Shown: positions 32,867 through 44,135 of the stretch, in pieces
How positions within the stretch are numbered: position 1 is the stretch's first letter
Layout: each line of letters starts with the position of its first letter
The notes under the pieces: model-generated
The model's input: only the letters and a program-made list of their open reading frames with translations
Databases searched by the model: none
Told to the model about the DNA's origin: nothing
Assembly: GCF_905404315.1 (NCBI RefSeq)
Contig: NC_066266.1
Location: 6,021,501-6,085,500, forward strand
Source of the DNA: Leptidea sinapis
Taxonomy: Eukaryota; Arthropoda; Insecta; Lepidoptera; Pieridae
Length of the DNA stretch: 64,000 nt
Reading direction: 5' to 3'
Translations under genes and position numbers: made by a program

Positions 32867-33142
32867 TTCAAAATACAAATTCAAATATTTTTATTCAAAA
32901 TAGAATGTGAAATCACTTATTGAAAGTCAAAAAACTACCACCCATTCCAAAATGAATGCCTCAAACCTGAGAAGAAAGGGCGCAACAAACTCAGCGGGCT
33001 TTTTTTTCATCAAAAATATGTTTTACAATTAAAGTAACATTAACAAAGTAACATTGTACAATTAAACTTATTATTTAAAAGCCTGAGGGCGGTCGCTCCA
33101 TTCCCAATGTGTGGTATCATTAAGAAAGTCATTTATTACTTC
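32867..33142 (-). pseudogene. Jockey/CR1-like LINE 3' end in intron 5
   Basis: The reverse complement carries the same C-terminal codons (DTTHWEWSDRPQA-like) and 3' UTR as the copy at 25522-26646, ending in a TTTGAATTTGTATTTTGAAT tail. Confidence 0.75.
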
Positions 33143-33363
33143 TTGAGTTTAGCTTGGATGCAACTCTTTCCATTTGCGCTCACTAAACTTAACTATACTA
33201 AACTTTTACCTTGATTGTAAGGACATCGCTGACCTTATCATAATCCTTACCGGATTTAAGAATCATTAAACAACAAAATAATGCAGTATTTACATTTTAA
33301 TAACTTTTAATGCTTATATAATTTTAAATAGGTATTATAATACTAAAGCTTTGTAATAACTAC

Positions 33364-33455
33364 CTCGCAGTAAATCTTCTTCCATCTGACATCTCTTCCA
33401 CGGTGTAGGTGACTCCCTGACTCAGCACGCCGCCTTCGTTGTCAACCCAGGTGAT
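33364..33455 (-). CDS. kirre/rst-like: Roughest/Kirre-like receptor, coding exon 5 (middle of Ig domain 2)
   Basis: This 92-bp exon begins in phase 0 after ATTCGAAG and ends with two bases of a codon before GTAGTT. It reads ITWVDNEGGVLSQGVTY, then TVEEMSDGRRFTA. The tryptophan is the conserved core residue of an immunoglobulin fold. Exon 4 ends SVGGKPAAE, so the joined reading SVGGKPAAE-ITWVDNEGG is exactly the family pattern at this place. Family context: Roughest/Kirre (Neph) proteins mediate myoblast fusion, axon guidance and eye patterning in insects. The exon is too short to be found by ORF length and was recognised by phase and family pattern. Confidence 0.9.
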
Positions 33456-33529
33456 CTTCGAATATTAATATTTTATGGTAATAAAATACAATACAACGTT
33501 ATTACTTTGATCTTCTACACTGCCTACAA

Positions 33530-33610
33530 TAATGGAAAAGCTCAGTTGGTAAGAGCACTCAAAAAGAAACCGAAAGGCGCGGGTGCGAGTCCCTCATCAG
33601 CCATGAATTT
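33530..33610 (+). repeat. tRNA-like SINE head fragment
   Basis: GCTCAGTTGGTAAGAGCACT and a GGGTGCGAGTCCCTCATC B box match the head of the fold-back SINE. The anticodon region is A-rich and does not fold as a tRNA. Confidence 0.55.
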
Positions 33611-33690
33611 TGGAACAAATTTAATTTGTATATTTTAGATTATTTTAAGAGCAACATATCAAGTCAATTTCCTAATATGCAATTATTGGG

Positions 33691-33840
33691 GTTTTTTTTT
33701 ATGTAATAGGAGGACAAACGAGCGTACGGGTCACCTATTGTTAAGACCATCACCGCCGCCCACAATCTCTTGCAACACCAGAGGAATCACAGGTGCGTTG
33801 CCGGCCTTTAAGGAAGGTGTACGCGCTTTTTTATTATTGT
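33691..33840 (-). repeat. LINE 3' end fragment (RIYHGEC type) in intron 4
   Basis: AGGAGGACAAACGAGCGTAC, then the TGTTAAG and CACCGCCGCCCACAA blocks, are the 3' UTR and last codons of the LINE at 32216. The fragment stops at about 33840. Confidence 0.7.
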
Positions 33841-33854
33841 ATCGTCAGAAAGGG

Positions 33855-34016
33855 GTTTGAGCAGAAAGTAGATGGAGTCACAACGCGAGGATTGAACAAG
33901 ACATACCAAAATTTCGGTCAATGCGTCACTCGGACGGTTGGCTCATTTGGTAAGAGCGCTTGGACGGAAATCGAGAGGCGCAGGTTCAACTCTTTGTCGT
34001 GTATTTACTTTAAAAG
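33855..34016 (+). repeat. Fold-back SINE, diverged, in intron 4
   Basis: It contains the family spacer TTGAACAAGACATACC, GGTTGGCTCATTTGGTAAG, an ACGGAAA anticodon-like loop and GGTTCAACTC. The right arm is weak. Confidence 0.6.
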
Positions 34017-34020
34017 TATT

Positions 34021-34194
34021 ATCACACTTTTAAACAAACTATCTTGCTCCAAACTATAACATGATATTTATAGATATTTAAATATGCATGAATCGGAATC
34101 AAGTAACCATACTCATCATATACCATTAAACGTTTGCACCTTCCGGGATTCGAACCCACGATCTCTATCTAGCTTTTTAGGCAGGGTCACTTAG
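34021..34194 (-). repeat. tRNA-headed SINE, minus, in intron 4
   Basis: The reverse complement has GGTTCGAATCCCGGAAGG and the SINE body. The A-box end is lost, and an AAACTATCTTGCTCCAAA variant of the tail is present. Confidence 0.7.
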
Positions 34195-34353
34195 TAAAGA
34201 TATTAAAAAAATCAAGTCAAAGTCTAAATGTAAATTAATGATGTAAACCTCAATTTTTGGAAGATAGATACGATTATCAACATAAGTAACTAAAATTATT
34301 GTTTGCTTGAGTTTATCACTACATTGTAATATAAAATAAATATCTTCACCAAC

Positions 34354-34505
34354 CTCGGCAGCTGGCTTCCCCCCCACAGAAACACACTCCAGGTCTACAT
34401 CTCTATCTTCTACCGTTTGCAGCACTGGTCCTCTCAAGATCTTCGGCGGGTCAGGTGGCACCAGAACTGTCAGACGGGCATACCTCGATCGGATCGCTGG
34501 CTCAC
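34354..34505 (-). CDS. kirre/rst-like: Roughest/Kirre-like receptor, coding exon 4 (linker and start of Ig domain 2)
   Basis: 152 bp between acceptor TGTTTTAG and donor GAG|GTTGGT. It completes a glycine codon opened by exon 3, then reads EPAIRSRYARLTVLVPPDP, PKILRGPVLQTVEDRDV and DLECVSVGGKPAAE. The first part closes Ig domain 1. PPDPPKI is the short inter-domain linker, and LECVS holds the first cysteine of Ig domain 2. The order VPP-x-x-PKI, ECVSVGGKPAAE is highly characteristic of the Roughest/Kirre proteins. A frame runs on into intron at both sides, so the exon is shorter than the surrounding ORF (34536-34177). Confidence 0.93.
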
Positions 34506-34769
34506 CTAAAACACTCATGAACATTAAATTAAGCATACTAAATAACTAACATAACTTGATTAATAAATTAATGTAATGTGAATTAATAATTAATTATTTG
34601 TTATCAATTAGTTTTATTACATTATTTAAGTTTTATTTTAATATTTTATACATAAATAGTGTTATTAATTTTTAAGTCATTATATTGTAAATACATTTAT
34701 AAGATTTGTTTTGTTTCAATAAATTTACATAACTTGATATATATATAATTAATTCAAACATAACAAATC

Positions 34770-35260
34770 TTATAGAAGATGCTCTTCGGCGTCACGGGCT
34801 ATCCTGCCTAAAATCGGCAAGCCGTATTTCGTCACGCCAGCAATTATGAAGTCAGCCGCAGAGTATTAGCCGCTCTTAATATACCATCTGATGCCAATGT
34901 GCCCGGTGGCTTCAGCACAGGGAAGGGCGCTAGTGTGGGACGCGACTTGCGTCGACACTCTGGCTCCTTCTTATGTCCAAGTTACGTCAGTTGGTGCTGG
35001 GGCTGCTGCTTCGACAGACAGCAAGCGTCGCAAATATGTCGGTCTCAGTGATTCATACATCTTTGTCCCTTTTGGTGTTGAACCACTTGGCCCGTGGGGC
35101 CCAGAAGCGCGGAGAATGTCCAAAGTACTATCTTCACGCCTTAATAAGGCTACTGGAAAGCTATGTCGGTCAAGGAATCAGCCTAGCTATCCAACGCGGA
35201 AATGCTGCCAGTATTCTTGGTTTTCTTCCTCGTAATGATAGTTTTCATTGCGCGATGTTA
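34770..35260 (+). pseudogene. Retroelement-associated C-terminal ORF (GPWGPEARR type), frameshifted
   Basis: Pieces in two frames read LVWDATCVDTLAPSYVQV, then PFGVEPLGPWGPEARRM, then GQGISLAIQRGNAASILG. This order is the C-terminal domain often found next to reverse transcriptases in insect repeats. The two frames (34891-35235 and 34973-35323) must be combined, so the copy is broken. Minus-strand relatives are at 55345-55535 and 60215-60400. The element class is not known to me with certainty. Confidence 0.7.
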
Positions 35261-35774
35261 CCAGATCGATACAATATGCATTCAAAACCAGTCCAGGAAC
35301 GCAGGAGCAAATCAAAAGAGTAAATACTCTGGTGTTACAAGAAAGCAAAGCGACTGTGATGTTTTCAATTCTATATGAAATTTAGCTGTAATATACAGAA
35401 ATAATTACTGGAATTATACTAGCAGATCGAGATATTATCGCACAAAACAAACTAATCTCTATGTTAAATAAAATCAGCATAGAAGTAAACACATTAGTAG
35501 GTCATTCAACTTCTCAAAACTAAAATAAAGACTAAACGAGGCGTAAGAGACGAACACGACAAGGGCGACATTCCTTATCCCATAAACATAATTAAGAATA
35601 GCTAAAGACGTATTAAAGTCATGTAGGGCTTCAATAGCCCTTACAAGTAAACTGGCTTAAATGCTTGGATAAATTTGTTCTTTCTACGAGCTTGTCAGTC
35701 AATGACTCCGGCTTTATTGGTTTATTACTCTAAGTTTGTATTATGTACTTGTGACATACTCTTGCTTCGCTTGT
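35261..35774. other. Intron 3 sequence, unrecognised
   Basis: About 510 AT-rich bases with no gene or named repeat. Confidence 0.4.
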
Positions 35775-36360
35775 GCTTTTAAGATTACCCTTTAAATCAC
35801 CTGGTTTTCAGTGATAACCGCCGCCCCATACTCTCCCGCAACACCAGAGGAATAGGAGGGTTGCCGGCCTTTAATACGCGTTTTTTTGTAAGGTACCCAT
35901 GTCGTATCGTCCTGGAAACACCGCATAAGGAAGCTTATTCTACAGCTTGGTTGTTCGTGGAAGAAAGTTCCTTGAAAACCGCACTCTGGAGGAACGCCAC
36001 ACATTCCGACGTTGGAAATGATATCCTAATTCGTGGCGTGTCGTTCATAGGTGGAATTCGGCGGCAGGAATCAGTTGAAACAGCTATTTGGAACACTCCC
36101 CGTGATAAATGCGATAGCAAACCCACAGTGAAGCGACGAATCTACGCAACGTTAGGTGCCGATGACAGAACACTGGATCCTCGCATGCATTACAGGCGGT
36201 CAAATGGTTCAAGCTGACCAGAGATGACAGCAATACTCCATGTGCCAGCTTGAAGTATTGCCGGGTTAGTGACGCCCAGCTTTTTTGGAGTCAATTTGGC
36301 TTTGCCCTCCAGATGACTGCGGAATTGGCAATCGCTCGAGATTTTGAGACTCAGTATTCC
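35775..36360 (-). pseudogene. LINE reverse transcriptase C-terminus (RIYHGEC type) in intron 3
   Basis: CACCGCCGCCCCATACTCTC, the CATGTCGTATCGTCCTGG block, and upstream parts such as ACGCCCAGCTTTTTTGGAG extend farther 5' than the other copies. Several frames carry stops and frameshifts, for example around 36110-36230. Confidence 0.7.
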
Positions 36361-36602
36361 GATACTAGGCGAGGCTTAAGGGGATGTTGTCTAAGAGTGG
36401 TGAGCATACGTACGGGTCTGGTATTTTATCACCGCTGCCCATACTATCTTACAACACATGAGGTTATCACACGATAACGTTCTCATTATGAATTGGACAA
36501 TGGTGGGCGAGAATCGAACCGAGGACACGATAAGAGTCAACGGTTCCACCTAATGCGTCTGCAACCTTTTTATGGATTAGGCATCCATAGGCTCAAATCA
36601 TA
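36361..36602. other. Possible tRNA-like SINE remnant
   Basis: Near 36510-36560 GAATCGAACCGAGGACACG on the plus strand resembles an inverted B box and is partly matched near 58405-58450. Too weak to classify. Confidence 0.25.
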
Positions 36603-36815
36603 TAATACTACTAGCTAACCCGGTAATCTTTAAATGACATAAAAATTAACAAAATAAATACGATAAAAATTTCTATAAATTTTGGGGTATAAAAAATAGA
36701 TTACTACCTATTCTCAGAGCTACCAAATATACATAAAGAATTTCATAAATGTCGATGAGGCCGTTTCAGAGGAGTATGGCAACAAACGCTGTGACACGAG
36801 AATTTTATGTGTCTA
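36603..36815 (+). repeat. CTGACCC-family repeat, diverged
   Basis: CTACTAGCTAACCCGGTAAT, then CTATTCTCAGAGCTACC and GAGGCCGTTTCAGAGGAG, ending ACGAGAATTTTATGTGTCTA. A shortened, older copy. Confidence 0.65.
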
Positions 36816-37842
36816 GAAGACAAGTCTAGTATTAATAAGTCTGCCTGTAAGTGGGCTGTTTCTCATAAGCCGAAATAGTATTGGCGCTATTACATCAAAC
36901 GCTACATAGAAAACGAAGAGGGTAAATTACAAAAATTGGCCTTCATGGAATAAAAAATGTTAACCTTACAAAAGTGTTCATAAATGCGTGCGGTTATAAA
37001 TATTTTTAGTTTATTGGTTTGACGATACTAAACACAAATATACAACTAGAAGCTTATTTTTGACCATATTTCTCTTGCTAGTTTAAAGCCGTTTGTCTAT
37101 AACCTGGTACTTGCTCGATGGTCGCACTTTATTATTGTTAGTTCTACAGGTTTTATTTTTAAAGTTCTTTCTATTTTTTATTGAAATTGAAACCCATAAG
37201 TATCCAATTGATTAGAGATCGCTTCTACACGAGGCATTCTCAGGAGATATTGACTCACATTGAAACACGTGTCGAATTGATTGACGAATGCTAGCGGAAC
37301 TTACACTCAACAAGGCTCTCAACAATTGAAAGAAACAAAAAAAAGAAAGAAAGATAAACATATATTTGAATACACACACACAAATAACAAAATAAAGCAA
37401 CTTAAAAATACAAAAATATAAAAACGTGTGGTGTTTAAAATGGGAGCCACTCAGCATGTGTTTCAACACAAGTGTGTTGCAACGCTGATCATCTGTGACC
37501 CCCGAGTGACACGTGAACCTCAAAGGCAACACCTGAAGTAAATTATTACTATACTAACTAAACTTAAAAACAAGAACAAACATAATATAAAGTAATTATA
37601 AATAATAATACCTAATAATGAGAAATAATAAAACAAAACAAAACAAAAAGCTCCTAATCACTTTGAACGCAGCTAATGCTGGAATACTGACTTCGATATT
37701 CATTTAATAGATATGTTTTCATTTTTTTATGACAATAAGGGACAAGTCGTTAATTCAATTAATTAATTTAATTATCGTTTTTTTTCCAGCACTTTGTTGC
37801 GTTTTTACTAGAGCTAGCTTTGAAGGCAGCAGTGTGATTGGA
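36816..37842. other. Intron 3 AT-rich sequence
   Basis: No gene. It holds an ACACACACACA-type run near 37373 and an AAAACAAAACAAAAC run near 37628. The ORF at 37532-37212 is an AT-driven hydrophobic frame without family features. Confidence 0.4.
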
Positions 37843-37980
37843 TCTTTCTATCTTTTTATTTTTTTTATGGAAAAGGAGGACAAACGAGCGTACGAGTCAC
37901 CTGGTGTTAAGTGATCACCGCCGCCCACATTCTCTTGGTACACCAGAGGAATCACAGGAGCGTTGTACGCGCTTTATGCT
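37843..37980 (-). repeat. LINE 3' end fragment (RIYHGEC type)
   Basis: AGGAGGACAAACGAGCGTAC and GTGTTAAGTGATCACCGCCG are the 3' end of the LINE at 32216, with its A-tail represented by T-rich sequence at 37843-37866. Confidence 0.7.
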
Positions 37981-38823
37981 ATCTTGTCAAACTACACGGT
38001 TTCACAGTTCTGGCTTCTTTTTTACTTTAAAAATTTCATTTGTAATTCTGAGACTATCCCATCTTATTATCGTATGCAAATCATACATATAAACATAATG
38101 CACTATCAGGATTAGATGAAAATAAAATTAAGGAATCTAGCCACATTCGAGTGGTCAGAACAAACAAACGAGTAAATTGTTCAGCACAATGGTTTGTTGT
38201 GAGTGCTGGAATAAGCCACAAGCTCTTCGAGGGTTGAACGTTTTGACTGTTAAATATTATGACTGTTCATTGTCACTATTTATGAAAATTTAATATACTT
38301 TCACAAAAATCGTCACCTTTTTGCACTAAATAGTGATTTTCATTATAATAACACTAGAAAACCATTCAGTGATTCGTTGCCAAGGTTTCGCAAAAAGGAA
38401 AAAAAATATATTGTAAACAAATAATTAATAAGTATTCTTGATTGGTTAATATGTTTATCTTGACTTGTTTGGTATATTTTGTAATTTCTTAATTTCATTA
38501 CATCATAGAATGGTTGTTTAATAACTTATACTTATTTTATATAACTATTTCACACATAATTAAGCATGCGGTATTCACCTTAAAAGGCAATGCATTTAGT
38601 AATAAGACCCTTGTAAATTAGCATAATTATAAATGTAATATTGTAACTACCACTAACCACGGGTGAATCTAAATAAATAAAAAAAATAGGAATCGATTGT
38701 AAGTAATTCTAGAAGGCTTCATAAGATACGTAATAGCTTTGAGGGTACACTTTTATAATAAAGTCGCAGTCACTGTTCAGGCATTATCTATAAATAAATT
38801 TGCAACCACCCATGGACACTGCA

Positions 38824-39075
38824 ACTCCAGGGGCCGGCCACGCATCTCCTGCAATCCAGGAGATGCGTGGCTGGCCTTTAAAGTAGGAATACACTCTTAT
38901 CTTGAAGGTCCCTAAATAGTATCGGTCCAGGAAAAACGCAACCTGTAATTGCGTCCACAAAGCGGCTGTGCGATGCAACAAGATTTTCCCACATCGCGTG
39001 GTTGTAAAAAGACTTCGACATGAAATCACGCATTTTGACGTAAAGTCTGGTGGTGGAATTTCCTTTTCCACTGAA
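38824..39075 (-). pseudogene. LINE reverse transcriptase C-terminus with a palindromic end
   Basis: The minus-strand frame 39071-38784 reads LLHRTAALWTQLQVAFFLD, then YYLGTFKIRVYSYFKGQPR, the usual W-N/T-x-LP, F-K, YLKG layout of a LINE C-terminus. At its 3' side lies a 20-bp inverted repeat (38832-38851 and 38857-38876, one mismatch) with a five-base loop, not seen in sibling copies. Confidence 0.6.
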
Positions 39076-40773
39076 TGATCTTATTGCCCTAATTCCGACT
39101 CTTTCATAGATTTAGTAAAATATTTAAAATTATCAATATTCTTATAACATGGGCCAATCTTTGAAATTTACGTAGAGTGGATGTAGAAGTTAGCCGTTCG
39201 AATAGACACAAGTTTGTTCAGTTCAGACTTTCATTGCTAACTTTCAATTTAAATTTACTATTTAATTATTCAGTTCTACGTTTGTTGTACCAAGAATGCT
39301 CTACAGTACAGTCTTATGCAATAAGGGTGATATGATACTGGTACTTCTCTGAGTGAATTTTGGAGCTTGGAGTGTATGAACGATTTTATGCTGTGCAATT
39401 GACGCCCGGTGGTCTCGTTAAATTTTAATGTGAGACTTATATTACTTGTATAAGACACTATTTTACGCAATAATTTTGTTCCTACACTAATATTATAATT
39501 ATTTGTCTTTTTAAATACGTTTAAACAAACATAAAATAAGCCTGGGATAGTGTATGCCTATCTCACATACAACGACTATTATTTAACAGAAATTTATTAT
39601 ACGTGACTGAAACCACGGGGCACTGCTATTACAGATATATTTTGAGATCGATCGTTACAGTTATTTATGGACATAAATGAATTATTAATGATTTCATAAT
39701 TTGCCCTTGTCATATTTTATTTCATTCGACTTATACGATAGGTAACGAATGCTGCACTTTTTTGAGCTTTTAAATGCTTGAGTTGTTAAATAAATAAATT
39801 AGTAAGTTAATAAAGGAAATAAGAAGAATTTATTTCCTATTTCGAAATCAATTGCTATATAACACTCTTTGGTGTTAATAAACCACTTATACTGTTTCGG
39901 AAATGACGCAAGAATGGAAAGGGAAGAAACTGTGTAAGAAACTCTCCCAGTGTCTGTATTCCTTTTTGGGCTCTTTTTAAGCCAGTGCAACTTATATCGT
40001 CGTGATGACTTGTAAAAATTCGCGTTATTGTAGTTGTGTCTTGTGGTGTGACTGGGCTGCTCGTATTAACATAAATATTATTCGTGATATATAAATGTGC
40101 TGCATTATGCAGAGAGGCTAAATCTTTACGAAACACCACAAATAAACAATTCATTTATTACTTGATCGTCAACGTTTGTTGATTGCGGCCAAATAGAAGA
40201 AAAAGGCCTACTAGGCCAATTTGTTACCTTATTTAGTTACTAGGTGGTAGTTACTGGTTTTTGGAAGCCAGATTGGCCTTGTCTTCAAAATGACTAAGAA
40301 GAATGTCGTTCGATATATCGACGTCAAGTAAACAAAAGAATTAGGCTCCAGAAGCAGGCCAACATAATTATGGACAGAAAGAGCAAATTTAACACAAAAA
40401 GAACTTTTCTCGTTGTAAACTCTGCAATGACATTATTTCCGCGTTCATAAGTCTGTGTCAAACAATATGAAACTTTGCGACGTTATAATTAAAGTTGATA
40501 ATCGAGTTGAGTGCCCGGGGCAAGGAGCTCTTATCTGTGTAATTTGAGGGCTTAGATGAAAAACACCCCTTCAAAAGGTACACGATTAAATCAGTACCGG
40601 GTTTTGCAGATAATTTTTATCATTTCGGCCGAAGTATTTAGCAGGTGCAATTATGTTATTATTACAAATTTTTAAATTCAACGAAATATTAAAGTTGAAA
40701 AATCTTTAAACGCGCTTTTATTTTGTGGGTACATCATAAGTTTAACTAGAGTGAATTAGGGTGTTGACTAAAG
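39076..40773. other. Intron 3 sequence with one LINE tail-like piece
   Basis: Mostly unrecognised. At 39913-39985 GAAACTCTCCCAGTGTCTG and GGGCTCTTTTTAA resemble a segment at 62437-62505, probably a LINE 3' UTR. No coding exon is needed here, since the phases of exons 3 and 4 match. Confidence 0.4.
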
Positions 40774-41071
40774 TTTTTTTTTTTTAATGAAAATAAGGGA
40801 CAAGACGAGCAGGACGTTCAGCTGATGGTAATTGATACGCCCTGCCCATTACAATGCAGTGCCGCTTAGGATTCTTGAAACCCCCAAAAATTCTGAGCGG
40901 CACTACAACTGCACCTGTCACCTTGAGACAAGATATTAAGTCTCATTTGCCCAGTAATTTCACTAGCTACGGCGCCCTTCAGACCGAAACACATTACTGC
41001 TTCACGGCAGAAATAGGCACCGTTGTGGTACCCATAATCTAGCCGGCATCCTGTGCAAAGGAGCCTCCCAC
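40774..41071 (-). repeat. A-tailed SINE-like repeat, minus, near complete
   Basis: The reverse complement runs from GGGAGGCTCCTTTGCACAGG to CTTGTCCCTTATTTTCATTA with an A-tail. It is the cleanest copy of the family that starts at 3660. Confidence 0.8.
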
Positions 41072-41137
41072 AGGTTATTTACGTATTACTTTTTCAATAA
41101 AGAAGAAAATAGTGTTGTATTTCTGTATTAAGGGCGT

Positions 41138-41405
41138 TATCATCATCATCAGACGGAAGACGTCCACTGCTGGACAAAGGCCTCCCCCAAAAATTTCCGG
41201 TAATCTTAAACCAAACCGTCGGTCCATTTTGTACGAGATCTACCGACAATGTATCTTCAGGTACGTGGTCGGCATTCGAGGACTTTTCTGCCCCACCGGC
41301 CCTCTGTCCATCAAGCAATTGGTGCTGCCCACTGTCACTTTAGTTTCGCAATCATGTCATTGGCTTTGGTTCTCTTACGGGTTTACGACAGGGAAATTCA
41401 TGTCC
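41138..41405 (-). pseudogene. RTE-like LINE 3' fragment, minus
   Basis: The reverse complement has GGCCTTTGTCCAGCAGTGG, then GACGTCTTCCGTCTGATGAT, as in the 3' end of the copy at 55912-56390. Frames are broken. Confidence 0.65.
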
Positions 41406-41512
41406 AGCTGATTTTCATGTGCCATCAGAATAGCTACTTCCATGCTCACCCTATAATATATAAAAGTGACGATACGGCCGTGTTGTTTTACGTGAACACT
41501 AATTAGGGTGCT

Positions 41513-41527
41513 CCCCCCCCCCCCCCC
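41513..41527. repeat. Poly-C run
   Basis: Fifteen C in a row; length polymorphism or an assembly error is likely here. Confidence 0.8.
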
Positions 41528-41604
41528 GTCTAGGAAACAGAATAATTCACATATCCCACCCAACCTAAAGATTTATCCGCTTCTTTATGAACTGAAACAA
41601 TTTT

Positions 41605-42213
41605 TTTTATGGAAGAAGGACTAACGTGCGTAACGGATGACTGCTGTTGTCGATTCGATTTATTTGTAGATGTAGAAGCCTATGAAACGACGTCTCTACG
41701 CAACGCCAAGTGATGTAGCCGTTTACAAAGCACTGGATGAGCGACAATTTGAGCAGCTCTGTGTTGCACGTGGTCAAATGGTTCAAGCTGATACTGGGGT
41801 ACGCCAGACCAGAGATGACAACAATACTCCATATGTGGCCGGATGTGTGCTTTATAGAGCGCTAGAATGTGGGCCGGCGTGAAATAGTGCCGTGCTCTAT
41901 TTTGCTTTGCCAGATTACAGTGGAACTGATAATCGCTCGAGATTTCGAGACCCGATACTAGGTAAGGCTATTTATACTAAATAAGGGAAGTGTTATCGAA
42001 GAGCGGCTTACCACAAATGGGTTTTTTATTGTGCTAAACGCGCAAAATTGAGTCTTGAAGACCTGCATGGCCCGTGTATACGGTATCACCAGTACTGTCA
42101 TCCGCCTAGCAATGTATTTTGTAGGCATCGAACATATAATTGATATGCAGAATAAACAGTGTAGGAGATAGTGCACAGCCTTGGGGAACTTCGGGGCTTC
42201 GCGTTCGAGCAAA
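41605..42213 (-). pseudogene. LINE reverse transcriptase domain fragment (minus, inactive)
   Basis: From the right edge the reverse strand encodes PEVPQGCALSPTLFILHINYM, a reverse transcriptase block, then a catalytic box reading C-stop-A-D-D-S instead of CYADDS. Stretches continuous with the upstream part of the RIYHGEC-type LINE follow, down to GVAxRRRFI near 41690. It is therefore the 5' continuation, in another locus, of the copies at 32216 and 47205. The stop codon inside the active-site motif and several more stops mark it as dead. Confidence 0.75.
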
Positions 42214-43085
42214 AAACTAATCAGGGAGTTAATCCTCTCGATTGACTCCCTCTATTGAAGCAACTTTAGAGACGTATTCAATCAAAAAAGTAAGACTTTA
42301 GGGAGTTATACTTTCGGGTCGAAAGGGAACATTTTATATGTAGATAATACCAAGCTTTAATACTAGCTCTGGTAAAGTATTGCATATCATGTACGCACTC
42401 TACGGCTACCCGAATGCGATGGCGTTGTCCCTACAAATCTAACAAAAAAAAAGTGTGTGTGTACTTACGTATGCACGCAAGAAGTTATACTTCTTTGGCC
42501 TGACAAAGCAAAATTCCTTTAAATTATTCAAGACAATAAATTATTAAATAACGAATACGGCTGTACGGGCTTGAACCTTTTGCCTATCCTAATAATGGAC
42601 GAAGAAACTAAAAAAAAAAATAGGAATGTCGTAAACGTCAGAAAATTTTAATAACCAACTTCACCCTGTTACTGTGATGCGCGCGCATCTTAAAATTTCA
42701 CTCTCATCATTTTTTCATAACGCGCCTGAAGAAGTATAACTTCAAACAATTTTAACTTTCACTAAAATAAAAACACGCTTATAATACCCCAACCGAAACT
42801 TCCACGTTCTAAAATAAAATCATATATTTTATGACCAAGTAATAGCAAAGTCACGGTGTTATTAAATTTTAATAAGATGTTGAAAAATCCCGACTCATTA
42901 TAACTGAAGCCTTAATATTCGTGAAACCCTACGAGTCACGAGTAAAATGACAAAGGGGTGGCCTAAAAGTTATTCAACAACGTGAGTGTGGTGTGGCTCG
43001 GTAGCTAATAGTGTGATATTATTATTTAACTAGTGGCTGCCCGCGACTATGCCCGCCAATATTTCAGTGTAATATTTCAACTAGC
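42214..43085. other. Intron 3 AT-rich sequence
   Basis: No gene. A CTAGTGGCTGCCCGCGAC motif near 43031 resembles heads of repeats such as that at 50228. Confidence 0.35.
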
Positions 43086-43204
43086 AATTGTAGTGCCGCT
43101 CAGAATTTTTGGGTTTTTCAAGAATTCTGAGCGGCAGTGCATTGTAATGGGGAAGGCGTATCAATTACCATCAGCTGTACGTCCTGCTCGCCTCCTCCCT
43201 TATT
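43086..43204 (+). repeat. A-tailed SINE-like repeat, 3' fragment
   Basis: GTGCCGCTCAGAATTTTTGG, TTCTGAGCGGCAGTGCATTG and TCCTGCTCGCCTCCTCCCTT are the distal part of the family at 3660. It ends at a small perfect hairpin (43205-43237). Confidence 0.7.
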
Positions 43205-43482
43205 AAGCGCTAGTTTTTTTTTTTAAAACTAGCGCTTTCGGCATGAGGCGTGCAGTATAATAATAAATATCATACGAAACCGAATCCCCTTTCGCAGGAA
43301 GTTGTTGTGTTAACATTTGCTTAAAACACGTGCTAAATCCTATGTAAACAATTTCTAAAATCTTCCGCTGTTAAAACGTCGTCTTAAAAACATGTTCGTC
43401 TAAAAGTTTCAAAATAAACAGTGACAATAACATCTGCCCAAAGGCCCGAATTACTAGAATTTCGCATTCAAACTAGAAGGAC

Positions 43483-43775
43483 AAGTAACACAAGTTAGGA
43501 TATCATCCCCACCATCTGAATGTGTGGCGGTCCTCCACAGTGCGTTTTTCAAGGAGCTTCTTTCCACGTACTACAAAGCTGTGGAATGAGCTTCCTTGTG
43601 CGGTGTTCCGGGACGATACGACACGGGCACCTTCAAAAAAAGCGCTTACACCTTCCTTAAAGGCCGGCAACGCTCCTGTGATACCTCTGGTGTTGCAATA
43701 GAATGTGGGCAGCGGTGATAACTTAACACCAGTTGACCAGTACGCTCGTTTGTCCTCATTTTCCATAAAAAAAAG
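43483..43775 (+). pseudogene. LINE 3' end (RIYHGEC type), plus
   Basis: GGATATCATCCCCACCATCT, CTACAAAGCTGTGGAATGAG and AGCTTCCTTGTGCGGTGTTC encode PHHL-VWRS and KLWNELPCAVF. It ends in TTTGTCCTCATTTTCCATAA plus an A-tail. The 5' end is truncated. Confidence 0.75.
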
Positions 43776-43849
43776 AGGAAAGCCTCAACTGTCTATCTAT
43801 CTGCGCACTTCATGTCATAAACCGAATTAGATTCAAAAGAAATGGTAAA

Positions 43850-44000
43850 TTATGAATAGAGCGACCGCTTTCGGTTTATTAAGTAATAAATGTAACCATA
43901 ATTTTATGAAAAAAAAATATGCTCGCTGAGTTTCTTTCGTCAAGACATACTTTTTCGGATGATAGTTTTTGACTTTCAATAAGTTTTCTTAAATATATTT
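43850..44000 (+). repeat. Degenerate Jockey/CR1-like LINE 3' UTR
   Basis: GCTCGCTGAGTTTCTTTCG and GTTTTTGACTTTCAATAAG match the 3' UTR of the LINE at 25522, with many changes. Confidence 0.5.
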
Positions 44001-44135
44001 ATCGAAATACATAATTTACAAAATAATATAGATTGTAAAAACCACAGACGTTTTACCTCAATGCATCTTAGTCTACGCCTTATGTTATTTTTTTTACAAA
44101 ATAAATATAATATCATGAGTGTGATATCATATTCC

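Noticed and set aside
37212..37532. 106-codon minus-strand hydrophobic ORF
   Set aside because: It arises from AC-rich and AT-rich simple sequence in intron 3; no family pattern.
39855..40154. 99-codon minus-strand ORF in intron 3
   Set aside because: It runs through a probable LINE 3' UTR piece and unrecognised sequence; no domain.
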